From: an uncultured Bacteroidia bacterium
Lineage (GTDB): Bacteria; Bacteroidota; Bacteroidia; Bacteroidales; UBA932
NCBI GenBank assembly: GCA_902782225.1
Contig: CACZMF010000009.1
Span: forward strand, 1-64,000
Direction: 5' to 3'
DNA: 64,000 nt
Within the stretch, counting starts at the first letter, position 1, and each line of letters starts with the position of its first letter. Shown here in pieces: positions 9,593 to 18,748 of this stretch. The notes beneath the pieces were generated by a model, which did no database searches, was not told the origin of the DNA, and was given only the letters and a program-made list of their open reading frames with translations. Position numbers and translations under genes: made by a program.

Positions 9593-9699
9593 CCCGCCCC
9601 CTGACGCCCTCAGGGCCAGAAAAGGGAGCTATCCCCCGCCGGGTCCACCGATATGCAGGGTGAGTGGACACAAGGCACCCCTGTGATGAGTCCTCTCCA

Positions 9700-9822
9700 C
9701 TGGACCTTGCGGGCCCGGCGACACTCCGAAGAAGTCAGCCAGACTCTTCCCGCCACTGGACCTTGCGGGCCCGGCGACACTCCGAAGAAGGCAGCCAGAC
9801 TCTTCCCGCCACTGGACCTTGC
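9700..9822. repeat. 56-bp tandem repeat, about 2.2 copies
   Basis: CTGGACCTTGCGGGCCCGG recurs at 9700 and 9756 with exactly 56 bases between, and CTGGACCTTGCG starts a truncated third unit at 9812. The unit contains CGGGCCCG and GGACC/GGTCC-like short palindromes. It lies in the 525-base gap 9593-10117 and shows no credible reading frame. Confidence 0.85.
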
Positions 9823-9834
9823 GTGAGGCACAGC

Positions 9835-9975
9835 GACAGGTGTACAAGAAATCGGCCCTGGACTTTTGTCTGCGTGATCACCTCCCCCGGTTTAAGTAGG
9901 TTTACGACCGTTTCAGGGGGGAGGTGAACAAAAAACAGCCTTGAAATGGCGTTTTTTTGTTCACCTGCCGCCAGT
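9835..9975. repeat. Left direct repeat with overlapping hairpins
   Basis: Begins GACAGGTGTACAAGAAATCG and ends TCACCTGCCGCCAGT. Stem 1 pairs TCACCTCCCCC (9878-9888) with GGGGGGAGGTGA (9916-9927). Stem 2 pairs GTGAACAAAAAAC (9925-9937) with GTTTTTTTGTTCAC (9951-9964). The GGTGA at 9923-9927 belongs to both, so the two stems exclude each other. Confidence 0.85.
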
Positions 9976-10117
9976 GGTGGAAGGTATCCTGCGGAAGTCT
10001 GCATGTCGGTGGTAAAAGGGATCCTGCAGTTGTTGCAGCGGGGATTGCTAATCGCGAAAAAAGAGTCGTCCTCTTGCTTTGCTCGCATTTAACGGCTATA
10101 TTAGCGGGAGAAAACTT

Positions 10118-11062
10118 ATGACTATGAAAAGATTGATCCACAACTGCATCACTTGCCATCGCGAAGTGCTCGTCCGGAACCCGGAAGACCTCCGGAACAT
10201 CGTTAACTATCTGGCTTTGTGCTCATTTGCCACTGGGGTGGAAATATGGGTAGACGCCGTTATGTCAACCCATATCCACGTTATCGTGTTTGGAGAGCAA
10301 TCCCGGATCACCGATTTTGACCGCCTCCTGAAAATGCGCGTCACCAAGTACCACAGAGGCAGGTACCATACACACGGACCGCTGTTCGACCCTGGCGACT
10401 TCTCGCTTGCCTTGACCGGTTACGCCCATACTCTGGCCGCCTCAAGCTATGTTCTTCGCAACGGCTTGCACCACGGCGTGAGCGCCACCCCATTCGGATA
10501 TGATGGCTGTTCAGCCAACTACCTGTTCAGAAAGGATTTAGGCAAACCCTTACCCTCCGGTTTGATAACCGACCGCCAGCAAATTGCCAGTTTTCTTCCC
10601 CGACGTGCGAAGTTTCCGGACGGCTTTGTCATGGAGCCATCCGGCATCTTCCTTCGGGATTCTTTTGAGGAGTTGAAGAGAGTGGAGCTAGCCTACAGGA
10701 CGCCACGGTCTTTTCTTTACCATATGAACCGGCTGTCGTCCGAAGAGTGGGAAAGGGAACAGGCGGCAGACGACGTGGAGATTGAGCCCGTGACCCTGTG
10801 GCAGATGGAGCCTTATGCCAATCCCAAAAGCGTAGCGGCGTGGCTCGCCAATGAAAAGGCCCTCGGTTTCCGCTATGACAAACCAACCGATATGTCCGTC
10901 TGTGAATTGATCGACAACTCGCTCCTGAGGCAGTTCAACGTCCGTTCGGTTTATGAGCTCACTCGCCAACAGTCCAACCGTATAGCTAACGATCTGTTCC
11001 GGAATTTCCACCTGCCGATAGACCAAATACAGCGATGCCTCGCCATAGTCCCGGATGGTTAG
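10118..11062 (+). CDS. RAYT/IS200-like HUH transposase
   Basis: Y1-type single-strand transposase homologue, 314 aa. The HUH motif is STHIHVIV with His52 and His54. The segment SSYVLRNGLHHG aligns in style with the family pattern Y-I-x-x-N-P-x-R-x-G and makes Tyr111 the likely nucleophile, with Tyr102 as the alternative. It is longer than classical ~150-220-aa RAYT proteins; the extra C-terminal ~150 aa has basic helical stretches and no recognised domain. The start at 10118 is chosen for the purine-rich GCGGGAG upstream; 10124 is possible. The flanking hairpin repeats support a REP-associated role. The stop codon lies at the start of a 29-bp tandem repeat. Confidence 0.78.
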   Translation: MTMKRLIHNCITCHREVLVRNPEDLRNIVNYLALCSFATGVEIWVDAVMSTHIHVIVFGEQSRITDFDRLLKMRVTKYHRGRYHTHGPLFDPGDFSLALTGYAHTLAASSYVLRNGLHHGVSATPFGYDGCSANYLFRKDLGKPLPSGLITDRQQIASFLPRRAKFPDGFVMEPSGIFLRDSFEELKRVELAYRTPRSFLYHMNRLSSEEWEREQAADDVEIEPVTLWQMEPYANPKSVAAWLANEKALGFRYDKPTDMSVCELIDNSLLRQFNVRSVYELTRQQSNRIANDLFRNFHLPIDQIQRCLAIVPDG

Positions 11063-11117
11063 GGTGTTTTCGCCGGAGAGACATCCCTTAGGGTGTTTTC
11101 GCCGGAGAGACCTCCCT
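11059..11117. repeat. 29-bp tandem repeat, two copies
   Basis: TTAGGGTGTTTTCGCCGGAG recurs at 11059 and 11088. The first copy overlaps the TAG stop of the transposase gene. The copies differ near their ends (ACATCCC versus ACCTCCC). Confidence 0.85.
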
Positions 11118-11138
11118 TGCGTGCTTTCCTGGTCCGGA

Positions 11139-11278
11139 GACAGGTGTACAAGAAATCGGCCTTGGAGTATGTCTGCGTGATCACCTCCCCCGGTTTAAGT
11201 AGGTTTACGACCGTTTCAGGGGGGAGGTGAACAAAAAACCGCCTTGAAATGGCGTTGTTTTGTTCACCTGCCGCCAGT
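11139..11278. repeat. Right direct repeat with overlapping hairpins
   Basis: Same order and orientation as 9835-9975, one base shorter, with a few differences. The loop-proximal part of stem 2 here reads AACCGCC opposite GGCGTTG, so several changes fall where they keep or nearly keep pairing. Confidence 0.85.
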
Positions 11279-11476
11279 CTCAGAAGTCCATGCGGCTACG
11301 GAACCCGGTGAGCATGGGAAGTCCGGGGAAGAGCCCAGAGGAGCACGGGCATAGCTCCAGCATCTGGGAAGAATCCTGGGAAACGGGGCTGGTACCGGCG
11401 CGAGAGAAGAGCCGAGGGAACCCGGGTGCACGGGGATACCCTTCCAGGCGCGGGGGCTTGACCATTGGCGCTGGGG
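11279..11476. other. Noncoding spacer
   Basis: GC-rich spacer between the right repeat and the operon promoter. No credible coding frame, RNA gene or repeat was found in it. Confidence 0.5.
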
Positions 11477-11477
11477 T

Positions 11478-11508
11478 TTGACCGTTAAAAAAAAATATAG
11501 TATATTTG
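11478..11508 (+). promoter_or_regulatory. Promoter of the MBL/FAD/SusCD operon
   Basis: TTG at 11478-11480 and TATATTTG at 11501-11508, 20 bases apart, the Bacteroidota -33/-7 arrangement. The ATG at 11524 follows 15 bases later. No other good promoter is seen before 23250, so this may drive the whole seven-gene operon. Confidence 0.75.
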
Positions 11509-11523
11509 CTTGTTATAACCACA

Positions 11524-12753
11524 ATGAAACGGGCACTGATACTTGTATTGTTTTTGGCCGGTGGGATGCTCCTGCAGGGGTGCGCCGTCGGGCTAAAACC
11601 CTGGAGTCCAGGCACTCTCGATATCCACTGCATCAACACCGGGCGCGGCGAGAGCACTTTCTTCATCTTCCCTGACGGCACCACGATGCTCGTGGATGCC
11701 GCCGGCTCCACCCTGAAGAAGCACAAACATATGCCGACTCCCCCCAAGCCGGACAGCACGACCACTTCCGGCCGGGTCATAATCGACTACATCCGCCACT
11801 TCGCCCCCAAAGCACCCACCGACACCCTTGACTGGTTCGTCCTCACCCACTACCACGCCGACCATATGGGCGAACTGTCCAAAGACACGCCCACGCATCC
11901 CAAGGCCGGTTTCAAGCTCACCAGCCTCTGCGAAGTCGGCTCCGAGATCCCCATCAGGCACTTCCTCAGCCGTGGCGACCCGACCGAAGTCAAGTCCTCG
12001 GGCATGACCAATGAAAAGAACATGGCCAATTTCGCCAAGTTCCTGAACTGGACCAGAAAGGCCAACGGCACCCGCTACGACTTCTTCGAGCCCGCAGCGG
12101 ACGACCAGATCCATCCGGTGCACAAGCCCGTCAAAGACTTCACGGTCCGCAACATAGCCGCCAACGGCCGCTACCGCCTGCCCGGCACCAACAAATGGGC
12201 CACGGACATCCCCGAAAAGGCAGTGCTCGATTCCCTCGGCGACCCGAAAGCCTACCCGGGCGAGAACGTCTTCAGCACGGCATTCATCCTCAGCTACGGC
12301 CCCTTCGATTACTTCGGCGGCGGCGACCTCCAGTACTCCAACAAATCGCTCCACCCCTATTTCGACATCGAAGAGCCGGTGAGCCGCGTGTGCAGCAAGG
12401 TGGAGGTGATGAAGGCCAGCCACCACTGCACAAAGGGCGCCAACGGCCAGCCGATACTCGACGCCCTCAGGCCCGACGCCGTGGTGGCCCACGTGTGGCG
12501 CGACGTGCAGCCCAATCCCGAGACCCTCGGCCGCGTCTACAAGGCAAGCCCGGACTGCCGGGTCTTCCTGACCAACCTTTCCGAGTCCAACAAGCCCGTC
12601 ATCGCAGAATACCTCGACCGCATACAGTCCACCTCCGGCCACATCCTCATCCGCGTGTCCCGGGGCGGCAGGAAATACACCATATACACACTGGACGATA
12701 CCAATCCCGGCTACCGGGTCACCGGCCGCTGGGGACCATACAAATGCAAATGA
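11524..12753 (+). CDS. MBL-fold lipoprotein, ComEC/Rec2-like hydrolase (copy 1)
   Basis: First of three related lipoproteins in this operon, 409 aa. A signal peptide ends in a classical lipobox LQGC (Cys20). The metallo-beta-lactamase core starts LDIHCINTGRGEST, the counterpart of the D-V-G-Q-G-D-A block in ComEC-type domains. Metal motif THYHADH puts ligands at His109, His111, Asp113 and His114; later come the bridging-Asp motif GGGDLQY and the His motif KASHHCTKGANG. In ComEC this fold is linked to DNA strand degradation; here the substrate is unknown. The gene overlaps the FAD oxidoreductase by ATGA. The start at 11524 is the one that gives the signal peptide. Confidence 0.82.
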   Translation: MKRALILVLFLAGGMLLQGCAVGLKPWSPGTLDIHCINTGRGESTFFIFPDGTTMLVDAAGSTLKKHKHMPTPPKPDSTTTSGRVIIDYIRHFAPKAPTDTLDWFVLTHYHADHMGELSKDTPTHPKAGFKLTSLCEVGSEIPIRHFLSRGDPTEVKSSGMTNEKNMANFAKFLNWTRKANGTRYDFFEPAADDQIHPVHKPVKDFTVRNIAANGRYRLPGTNKWATDIPEKAVLDSLGDPKAYPGENVFSTAFILSYGPFDYFGGGDLQYSNKSLHPYFDIEEPVSRVCSKVEVMKASHHCTKGANGQPILDALRPDAVVAHVWRDVQPNPETLGRVYKASPDCRVFLTNLSESNKPVIAEYLDRIQSTSGHILIRVSRGGRKYTIYTLDDTNPGYRVTGRWGPYKCK

Positions 12754-14219
12754 AACGCAGAGACTTTCTTAAAACCAGCGGAGCCGCGCTTGCCGGAGGA
12801 GCCCTTCTCGGCACTGCCGGCGGCTTCAGCCAGTCCTGTGCCGCCCACGACGGCAGTTCGAGAGACCTCGGCAGCACCGACGTGCTCGTGGTCGGGGGCG
12901 GTCCCGCAGGCGTGTGCGCTGCAATAGCAGCCGCCCGCTGCGGAGCGAAGACCGTCATCGTGGAACAGGGCAACTGCCTGGGAGGCATGGCCACACGCGG
13001 GCTCGTGGCCCCGTTCATGACCTGCTACGACACCACCGGCGAAATAATGGTCATACGCGGCATCTTCGAAGAGATAGTGGACCGGATGGTGGCCCTGGGC
13101 GGCGCCATCCACCCTTCGCAGGTGCGCGCCGGCACCCCTTTCAGCGCCTGGATTACCAAAGGCCACGACCACCTCACCCCCTTCGACGCCGAGACGCTGA
13201 AGTTCGTCCTCGACCAGATGTGCGACGAGGCCGGCGTCAAGGTGATGTTCCACAGCACCCTGGTGGACCCGCTGATCGTCGGCGACAGCGTGCGCGGCAT
13301 ACGGCTCCTCAACCGTGAGGGCCTGTGCACCATCGGCGCAAAGGTCACCATCGACTGCACAGGCGACGGCGATGTTGCCGCCCGCGCCGGTGCCCCCTGC
13401 ACCTACGGCAACCCCGAGATCGGCAAGGTGCAGCCCTCCACCCTCTTCTTCCACATCAACAACGTGGACACCCCGCGCCTCACCAGGGACGTGGAAGCCC
13501 ACCTCCACGAATTCCGCAAAGTCAACGGAGTGAGTTACAGGGCCCTGCACTGGAGGGTCGAAGAGGCCGAAGAGGCCGGCGAATGGGATATAGCCCGCAA
13601 GAGCGTCAACATCTACCGCGGCGTCCGCGAGGACGAGTGGGCTGTCAACTGCACCCGCATAGCGGGGGTGGATGCCACCAGCACCGAGAGCCTCTCGGCT
13701 GCCGAAAAGGAAGGCCGCAGGCAGGTGCAGGAGCTGATGAATTTCTTCCACAAATACGTGCCCGGCTGCGAGAACGCCACCATAAAGAGTTCCGCCTCCA
13801 CCCTCGGAATCAGGGAATCACGTCACGTCCAGGGCGAGTACATCCTCACCGCGGACGACCTGCTCCAGGGCGTCGTGCCGGAAGACAGCATACTGTGCGC
13901 CTCCAACTCCGTGGATGTCCACGGCCGCAACGGCGCCAACACCACCGAATACAAGACGGTCGAGAACGGACAGTGGTACGGACTGCCGCTGCGCAGCCTC
14001 ATCCCCCTGCGGCGTGACGGCCTGATTGTGGCCGGACGCGCCATTTCCGCCACCTCCGACGCCGCCGGAGCCGTGCGCGTGATGCCCCCCTGCATGGCCA
14101 TGGGCCACGCCGCCGGCATCACGGCCGCCCTTGCAGCGCTCGGCGGAGCCGCCCCGCGCCGGATAGACGCAAAAGACGTCCGCGCCAAACTCCTCGAGCA
14201 GGGCGCCTTCCTCGGATAA
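12750..14219 (+). CDS. Tat-exported FAD-dependent oxidoreductase
   Basis: 489 aa. The N terminus MKRRDFLKTSGAALAGGALL is a twin-arginine signal; a Cys at residue 30 might also be lipidated. The Rossmann motif VLVVGGGPAGVCAAIAAA spans residues about 46-63 with G49-G54 as the nucleotide loop, followed by VEQGNCLGGMATRG, as in the FAD_oxidored family (PF12831). The family's C-terminal block AISATSDAAGAVRVMPPCMAMG is present. The gene overlaps the upstream MBL gene by four bases and is followed 26 bases later by susC. It probably oxidises a small molecule or glycan-derived group in the periplasm; the substrate is not inferable. Confidence 0.85.
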   Translation: MKRRDFLKTSGAALAGGALLGTAGGFSQSCAAHDGSSRDLGSTDVLVVGGGPAGVCAAIAAARCGAKTVIVEQGNCLGGMATRGLVAPFMTCYDTTGEIMVIRGIFEEIVDRMVALGGAIHPSQVRAGTPFSAWITKGHDHLTPFDAETLKFVLDQMCDEAGVKVMFHSTLVDPLIVGDSVRGIRLLNREGLCTIGAKVTIDCTGDGDVAARAGAPCTYGNPEIGKVQPSTLFFHINNVDTPRLTRDVEAHLHEFRKVNGVSYRALHWRVEEAEEAGEWDIARKSVNIYRGVREDEWAVNCTRIAGVDATSTESLSAAEKEGRRQVQELMNFFHKYVPGCENATIKSSASTLGIRESRHVQGEYILTADDLLQGVVPEDSILCASNSVDVHGRNGANTTEYKTVENGQWYGLPLRSLIPLRRDGLIVAGRAISATSDAAGAVRVMPPCMAMGHAAGITAALAALGGAAPRRIDAKDVRAKLLEQGAFLG

Positions 14220-14245
14220 ACACAACTCAACATATTAACAACCAA

Positions 14246-17200
14246 ATGAAAAAACACTTATTAACCACACTACTCACCCTGATCTGCAGCTTTGCAGCCC
14301 TGACGGCACAGGCCCAGATCAAGGTCTCCGGGACCGTCACGGACAAGGACGGCCTCGCAGTGATCGGTGCCGGTATCGTGGAGCAGGGAACGCTCAACGG
14401 CACCACCACCGGAGCAGACGGAAAATACACCATTTCCGTGGCTTCCGACAAGTCCGTGCTGGAATTCTCCTGCATTGGCTATGAAACTGTCCAGCAGCAG
14501 GTTGCCGGACGCGCGACCATCGACGTAGTCATGTCCGAAGACGCGAAGCTCCTCGACGAAGTCGTGGTCATCGGTTACGGTACCGTGAAGAAGAAAGACC
14601 TCACCGGCGCAGTCGCCGCAGTGGACGGCAGCAAGCTTTCCGCCATCCAGGGCGTAGGGCTCAGCCAGGCCCTCCAGGGCTCGATGCCCGGCGTGCAGGT
14701 GACCAGGACCAGCGGCCTTCCCGGCGCCGGTGCCACAATCCGCGTGCGCGGTATCACCACCATCGGCGACTCCGATCCGCTCGTCATCGTGGACGGCGTG
14801 CCCGTGAGCACCATAGGCGACGTGGACGTGGACGCCATCGAAAACATCACCGTGCTGAAGGATGCGGCCTCCGCTTCAATCTACGGCGCCCGTGCTTCCG
14901 CTGGTGTGATCCTCATCACCACCAAGCGTGCGAAGGAAGGCCAGCTGAGCATAGACTACAACGGCTCGTTCAGCATGATGACCCGTACCCGCCATCCCGA
15001 GCAGGTGAGCCCCCAGCGTTTCATGGAGCTCCAGAACGAAGCCAACTGGAACGACGCAGGCAACCCCGAAGGCCGTGACTACTTCACCTACGAAAAGGAC
15101 TTCGTGGACAACTACCTGGCCAACCACGCGCTCGACCCCGACGCCTACCCGCTGACCGACTGGGACGCCCTGATGATTGCGAAATGGGCTCCCCAGCACA
15201 AGCACCGCCTCGGCGTCACCTACGGCAACAAGAACATCAAGTCCCGCGCAATGCTCTCCTATGAGAACGAAGACGCACTCTACGTGGGCCGCGGAGTGGA
15301 GCAGTACACCGCCCGCATCAACAACGACATCAAGATCAACAACTTCATATCGGCCTCCATCGATATGACGTTCAACCACAAGTACTCACGCAACAACCAG
15401 GTCAACCCTGTGCAGGCTGCGTTCAAGTACAACCCCATCTACGCGGCTGTCTGGTCGGACGGCACCATGGGCCCCGGCAACAACGGCACCAACACCTACG
15501 CCCGCATCCACGCAGGAGGCTTCGACAACACCCTGCGTGACGCATTCTACGGCAAGGCGTCCCTGACCATCACCCCGTTCAAGAACTTCACCATCACCGG
15601 CGTCTTCGCCCCGTCGCTTCGCCACAGCGCCGAGAAGGACTACATCCAGCAGGCCTTCTACTACCGCGAGCCGGGCGTGCTCAGCGAGAATCCCCTCAGC
15701 GGCTGCAACTACAACTCCCTGGTCGAGACCCGCACCGACGCCAAGACCTTCATCAAGCAGTTGCTGCTCAACTACAAGGCCGACTTCGGCAAGGACCACC
15801 ACACCACCTACCTGCTCGGCTACGAAGACAGCTACAACTTCTCCGAGAGCCTGGTGGCCGGTTCCGACCGCATGGACATCTCCGGCTATCCATATCTGAA
15901 CCTTGCCAACAAGAACTACCTTATTTCCACCGACTCCGACGGCAATATCGTGTATCCCAAGGGCAACGCTTCCGACAACGCCTACCGCTCGTTCTTCGGC
16001 CGCATCACTTATGACTACAAGGGCCGCTACCTCCTGCAGGTCAACGCCCGCTACGACCAGTCTTCCCGCTTCGCCAAGGAATTCAGGGGCGGTTTCTTCC
16101 CCTCCGTCTCCCTCGGCTGGGTGGTTACCGAAGAGCCCTGGATGAAGAACATCGTGGGCGGCACCCTCAATTTCGCAAAGATCCGTGCATCCTACGGTAC
16201 CCTCGGCAACGAGCGCATAGGCAATTATCCCTACCAGAGCCTCATAGCCTTCGGCACCGTGCCCATGTACGACTCCCCCACCACCATCGCTTCAGTGATG
16301 ACCGCGGCCCAGACGGCCTACGCCATCTACGACATCACATGGGAGACCACCAAGACCTGGGACATCGGCCTCGACCTCACGATGTTCGACAACCGCCTCA
16401 ACTTCACCGGCGACTTCTACCGCAAGAACACCTTCAACATGCTCCTGAGCCGCAAGATTCCCGATGTGCTCGGCTATTCCGACCCCCAGGACAACATAGG
16501 CGACATGTACACCACCGGCTGGGAAATCCAGCTGGGATGGCAGGACCGCAAGGGTGACTTCACCTACGCCATCAGCGCCAACCTCTCCGACTACACCTCC
16601 ATCATGGGCAACCTGGGCGGCTACCAGAGCCTTGGCAGCCAGATTATCAAGGAAGGCGTGGAGTACAACGCCTGGTACGGCTACCGCAGCAACGGCATCT
16701 ACCTGACCGAGGAGCAGCTTGCAAACAGCGCCAAGCTCTATCCGAGCGTGGGCCTTGGCAACATCGAGTACAAAGACCTCGACGGCCCGGAGGGCACCAA
16801 GGACAACCGGGTTCCCGACGGCATCGTGAACGCCACCTACGACCGTGAGATCCTCGGCAGCTCATCTCCCCACTTCCAGTACGGCGGCAACATCAACCTC
16901 GGCTGGAAAAACTGGGATCTCGCTATGACATTCCAGGGCATAGGCAAGGTGCTCGCATGGAAGGGCCAGGCAATGGTCTACCGCGACGGCGACGCCTACA
17001 CCTTCCCCGTGGAATACGACAAGCACTACTGGAGCCGCTACAAGACCGACGAGCAGAACGCTAAGGCTCTCTACCCGAGAGCGACCCTCACCAACTCGGC
17101 CAAGAACGACTACGAGCAGACCTCCGATTTCTGGCTCTTCAACGGCGGCTACTTCCGCATGAAGAACATCACCCTGAGCTACACCATCCCCGAGCGCATC

Positions 17201-17359
17201 ACCAAGGCCATCAAGATGCAGAAGATCCGCATCTACGGCAGCGCCACGGATCCTTTCTCCATCGACAACTTCCCGCAGGGCTGGGATCCTGAATCCTATT
17301 CCAACCTCAGCGCCTACATGACGAGGACCTTCACCGTCGGTGCCCAGATCACCTTCTAA
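14246..17359 (+). CDS. SusC/RagA-type TonB-linked outer-membrane transporter
   Basis: 1037-aa TonB-dependent outer-membrane importer. It has a signal peptide ending AQAQ, a CarboxypepD_reg-like domain (residues about 25-100, KVSGTVTDKDGLAVIGAGI), the SusC signature LDEVVVIGYGTVKKKDLTGAV, a plug domain with VRGITTIGDSDPLVIVDGVP, and a long 22-strand barrel region ending TVGAQITF. Its partner SusD is two genes downstream, separated by a BACON lipoprotein rather than directly adjacent. No CAZyme gene lies in the operon, so the cargo may not be a conventional polysaccharide. Confidence 0.95.
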   Translation: MKKHLLTTLLTLICSFAALTAQAQIKVSGTVTDKDGLAVIGAGIVEQGTLNGTTTGADGKYTISVASDKSVLEFSCIGYETVQQQVAGRATIDVVMSEDAKLLDEVVVIGYGTVKKKDLTGAVAAVDGSKLSAIQGVGLSQALQGSMPGVQVTRTSGLPGAGATIRVRGITTIGDSDPLVIVDGVPVSTIGDVDVDAIENITVLKDAASASIYGARASAGVILITTKRAKEGQLSIDYNGSFSMMTRTRHPEQVSPQRFMELQNEANWNDAGNPEGRDYFTYEKDFVDNYLANHALDPDAYPLTDWDALMIAKWAPQHKHRLGVTYGNKNIKSRAMLSYENEDALYVGRGVEQYTARINNDIKINNFISASIDMTFNHKYSRNNQVNPVQAAFKYNPIYAAVWSDGTMGPGNNGTNTYARIHAGGFDNTLRDAFYGKASLTITPFKNFTITGVFAPSLRHSAEKDYIQQAFYYREPGVLSENPLSGCNYNSLVETRTDAKTFIKQLLLNYKADFGKDHHTTYLLGYEDSYNFSESLVAGSDRMDISGYPYLNLANKNYLISTDSDGNIVYPKGNASDNAYRSFFGRITYDYKGRYLLQVNARYDQSSRFAKEFRGGFFPSVSLGWVVTEEPWMKNIVGGTLNFAKIRASYGTLGNERIGNYPYQSLIAFGTVPMYDSPTTIASVMTAAQTAYAIYDITWETTKTWDIGLDLTMFDNRLNFTGDFYRKNTFNMLLSRKIPDVLGYSDPQDNIGDMYTTGWEIQLGWQDRKGDFTYAISANLSDYTSIMGNLGGYQSLGSQIIKEGVEYNAWYGYRSNGIYLTEEQLANSAKLYPSVGLGNIEYKDLDGPEGTKDNRVPDGIVNATYDREILGSSSPHFQYGGNINLGWKNWDLAMTFQGIGKVLAWKGQAMVYRDGDAYTFPVEYDKHYWSRYKTDEQNAKALYPRATLTNSAKNDYEQTSDFWLFNGGYFRMKNITLSYTIPERITKAIKMQKIRIYGSATDPFSIDNFPQGWDPESYSNLSAYMTRTFTVGAQITF

Positions 17360-17362
17360 AAA

Positions 17363-18742
17363 ATGACAAAGATGAAAAAGTATTTATTTATACTCGCCTG
17401 CGCCATCATGGCATTCGCCTGCACCCCGAAGGTCAATCCCGACAACGAGGTGAAGGAATATGCCGGCAGCCGGGCCAGCGTGGAACTTTCCACCACAGAC
17501 CGCATTCCCGCAGAAGGCGGCACCCTGAAGGCCACCGTGCACCGCAGCCCCGCATTCACCGTTTCCGCGCCCAAGACAGCCGACTGGCTCAGCTGCGCCG
17601 TGGCTGACAGCGTGGTCACCGTGACCGTGAAGGCCAACCAGTCAGCCGTCGCCCGCGCCGCCCGCCTGAGCGTCATCGACAAGGAGCTCAACATCTCCGT
17701 CACCAGTTTCGAGGTCGTGCAGAACGGCACCGAGAAAGATATTGTCCGAAAGAACCTCCAGGTTTCCACCCAGTCCATCATTGCCAAGGCTGAAGACACA
17801 AGCGCATCCTTCAGCATCACATCCGACGTGGCCTGGACCGTGAGCAGTTCCAACCCTGCTTTCGTTCCGAGCCCCGCTTCCGGAGAAGGCAACGGCAAGG
17901 TCACAGTCACATTCCCTGCCAACGCCAAGACCGAAGAAGTCACAGCCGAAATCACGGTCAGCACCACAGATGAAGGCGTTATGGCCAAAGACCTTGTAGT
18001 CACCATCAAGCAGGAAGCCGCAGTGCCCGACAATCCCGCAGTGAAGCCTGCTCCCGGCACCGTGCTTGCAGAGTGGGAATTCGAAACCGCGCAGTCTGAA
18101 GCCCTTCGCGCCGGCGGCTTCGAGAAAGTCTCACTCGAAGACGACAATCTGCCCGGCAATGTCGGAAATCCTTATGTACCTTCCCAGGTGTCAGGAAAAG
18201 GAAAGATCGAATACTACAACGGCTCCGACAAGAGCGCATATTCCACAAAGAAACACAAGCGCCGTATCGGCTCCCGCGGAGAGCCTTGTATCTATGGCTC
18301 ATGGAAGGATGATTATTTCACCTGGACAGCTCCGGCCGAAAATGACGCTCCGCTGGCCGCCGGCACCAAGATACAGCTTAATTTCGCCCTTCGTCCCAAC
18401 GCAGCCGGCGTAATGCGTGACTGGAAATGCGAAGTTCTTGACGGCGAAAACTGGAAAGAGCTGGAAGCCGTCAAGCTGGAATTCCATCCCAGTGCCGCCG
18501 GTACCGCTGCGGATCCCAAGCAGGTCAACGCCATCATAGTAAGAAGCGCCACCCTGACCAAGGATACTCCTTACGCCTGTTTCCGCTTCACCTGCACATC
18601 CCAGTTCAACAGCGCAGGCGAGGAGCTTTCAGAGCTTGTCAAGGGAGATGCCTTGCGTTTTGCAGGTAAATACCTGGAAGCCACAGAGGAAGATTCCTAT
18701 CTCCAGGTTCCTGAGAATCCGAAGATTATGGTCGTAGAATAA
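17363..18742 (+). CDS. BACON-domain lipoprotein between SusC and SusD
   Basis: 459 aa with a lipoprotein signal ending FACTP. Two BACON-like beta domains follow: residues about 30-125 (PAEGGTLKATV, ADWLSCAV, LNISVTSFEVVQNG) and about 130-215 (SFSITSDVAWTVSSS, DLVVTIKQEA). The C-terminal ~240 aa (starting VLAEWEFET) is a beta-rich module resembling carbohydrate-binding or DUF5689-like folds, not identified with certainty. Its place between susC and susD, with 3- and 6-base spacers, suggests a surface ligand-binding partner. An alternative start at 17372 is equally plausible. Confidence 0.8.
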   Translation: MTKMKKYLFILACAIMAFACTPKVNPDNEVKEYAGSRASVELSTTDRIPAEGGTLKATVHRSPAFTVSAPKTADWLSCAVADSVVTVTVKANQSAVARAARLSVIDKELNISVTSFEVVQNGTEKDIVRKNLQVSTQSIIAKAEDTSASFSITSDVAWTVSSSNPAFVPSPASGEGNGKVTVTFPANAKTEEVTAEITVSTTDEGVMAKDLVVTIKQEAAVPDNPAVKPAPGTVLAEWEFETAQSEALRAGGFEKVSLEDDNLPGNVGNPYVPSQVSGKGKIEYYNGSDKSAYSTKKHKRRIGSRGEPCIYGSWKDDYFTWTAPAENDAPLAAGTKIQLNFALRPNAAGVMRDWKCEVLDGENWKELEAVKLEFHPSAAGTAADPKQVNAIIVRSATLTKDTPYACFRFTCTSQFNSAGEELSELVKGDALRFAGKYLEATEEDSYLQVPENPKIMVVE

Positions 18743-18748
18743 ACAACG

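Larger units (their letters stand above)
9835..11278. mobile_element. HUH transposase flanked by ~140-bp direct repeats
   Basis: A single coding gene with an HxH motif (10118-11062) lies between two nearly identical direct repeats, 9835-9975 and 11139-11278. Each repeat holds two stem-loops, which fits the REP-partner arrangement of RAYT/IS200-like systems. There are no terminal inverted repeats and no visible target-site duplication. Whether the whole block moves, or the gene only maintains the repeats, cannot be told from one copy. Confidence 0.6.

Noticed and set aside
9700..9822. Possible short CRISPR array
   Set aside because: The 56-bp units are contiguous tandem copies with no unique spacers, and no cas genes are present.
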